Shown in pieces: positions 13,177 to 13,282 of a stretch of 13,282 nt of DNA. The stretch's first letter is position 1. Each line of letters opens with the position of its first letter. The position numbers were made by a program, and so were the translations under genes. Source of the stretch: JBDSLU01 sp039916225 (lineage in GTDB: Bacteria; Acidobacteriota; Vicinamibacteria; Vicinamibacterales; Vicinamibacteraceae); assembly GCA_039916225.1 (NCBI GenBank), contig JBDSLU010000174.1, positions 1 through 13,282 on the forward strand, read 5' to 3'. A model generated the notes under the pieces. The model did not search any database and was not told where the DNA came from. It saw only the letters and a program-made list of their open reading frames with translations.

Positions 13177-13282
13177 TCAGCGCGCCGGCTTGAGGTAGTC
13201 GGCGGTGACGTTCGTCGAGATGCCGCCACGCGCGGTGAACGCGCCGACCACGCGCATCCGCCGCGGCTCGCAGGCCTTGACG
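13177..13282 (-). CDS. queF: Partial C-terminus of 7-cyano-7-deazaguanine reductase (QueF-like)
   Basis: Only the last 34 codons and the stop are present; the gene enters from the right edge. The peptide contains CEPRRMRVVGAFTARGGIST and ends DYLKPAR. The pattern MxVVGxFxxRGGI is the C-terminal strand of QueF, which reduces preQ0 to preQ1 in queuosine synthesis, an NADPH-dependent cytoplasmic step. The catalytic Cys and Asp and the QueF signature lie outside the window, so the call rests on this tail alone. It converges with the DUF1634-like gene with a 7-bp gap and no visible terminator between. Confidence 0.72.
   Translation of the reverse strand, partial: VKACEPRRMRVVGAFTARGGISTNVTADYLKPAR

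Overview
The window is a very GC-rich stretch of bacterial chromosome. Two lipoproteins carry a PTAP motif a few residues after their candidate lipidated cysteine, there is a Tat-exported enolase-superfamily enzyme, and many products are secreted. From general knowledge this looks like an Acidobacteriota genome, perhaps of the Vicinamibacterales type; that placement is inference. There are 13 coding regions, two of them cut by the window edges. I see no rRNA, tRNA, CRISPR array, insertion sequence, phage gene or known defence system.

Left edge (1-302): the first 23 complete codons of a minus-strand gene whose N-terminus resembles RiPP leader peptides of the NHLP/Nif11 kind. It is preceded by a near-perfect sigma-54 promoter (TGGCAC-N5-TTGC). 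A tandem 9-bp repeat lies about 110-135 bp upstream of the predicted transcription start, the usual place for an enhancer-binding activator.

Region 303-5454 (minus): a tightly packed five-gene operon of exported proteins. In transcription order it encodes an unrecognised secreted 326-aa protein, a secreted alpha/beta-hydrolase fused to two B-lectin domains, a PQQ-type beta-propeller, and two small PTAP lipoproteins. The junctions are ATGA overlap, 5 nt, 7 nt and ATGA overlap. I know of no described system with this layout.

Region 5688-7980 (minus): an aldo/keto reductase followed 19 nt later by a Tat-signal galactonate-dehydratase-like enolase-superfamily protein, probably a pair acting on sugars or sugar acids. 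Region 8048-9487 (minus): a membrane-anchored protein with the amidohydrolase (YtcJ-like) framework in which both histidines of the HxH metal motif are replaced, so it is probably a pseudoenzyme. Region 9573-11075 (minus): a cationic-amino-acid-transporter-type APC permease.

Region 11145-13169 (plus), divergent from the permease: an operon of a ketopantoate-reductase-family protein lacking two conserved asparagines, a TauE/SafE anion exporter, and a DUF1634-like small membrane protein (13-nt gap, then GTGA overlap). It converges on the 3' end of a minus-strand gene (13177-13282) that looks like the C-terminus of queF.

The candidates most worth following are the sigma-54-controlled leader-like peptide, the degenerate amidohydrolase and the lectin-lipase operon.
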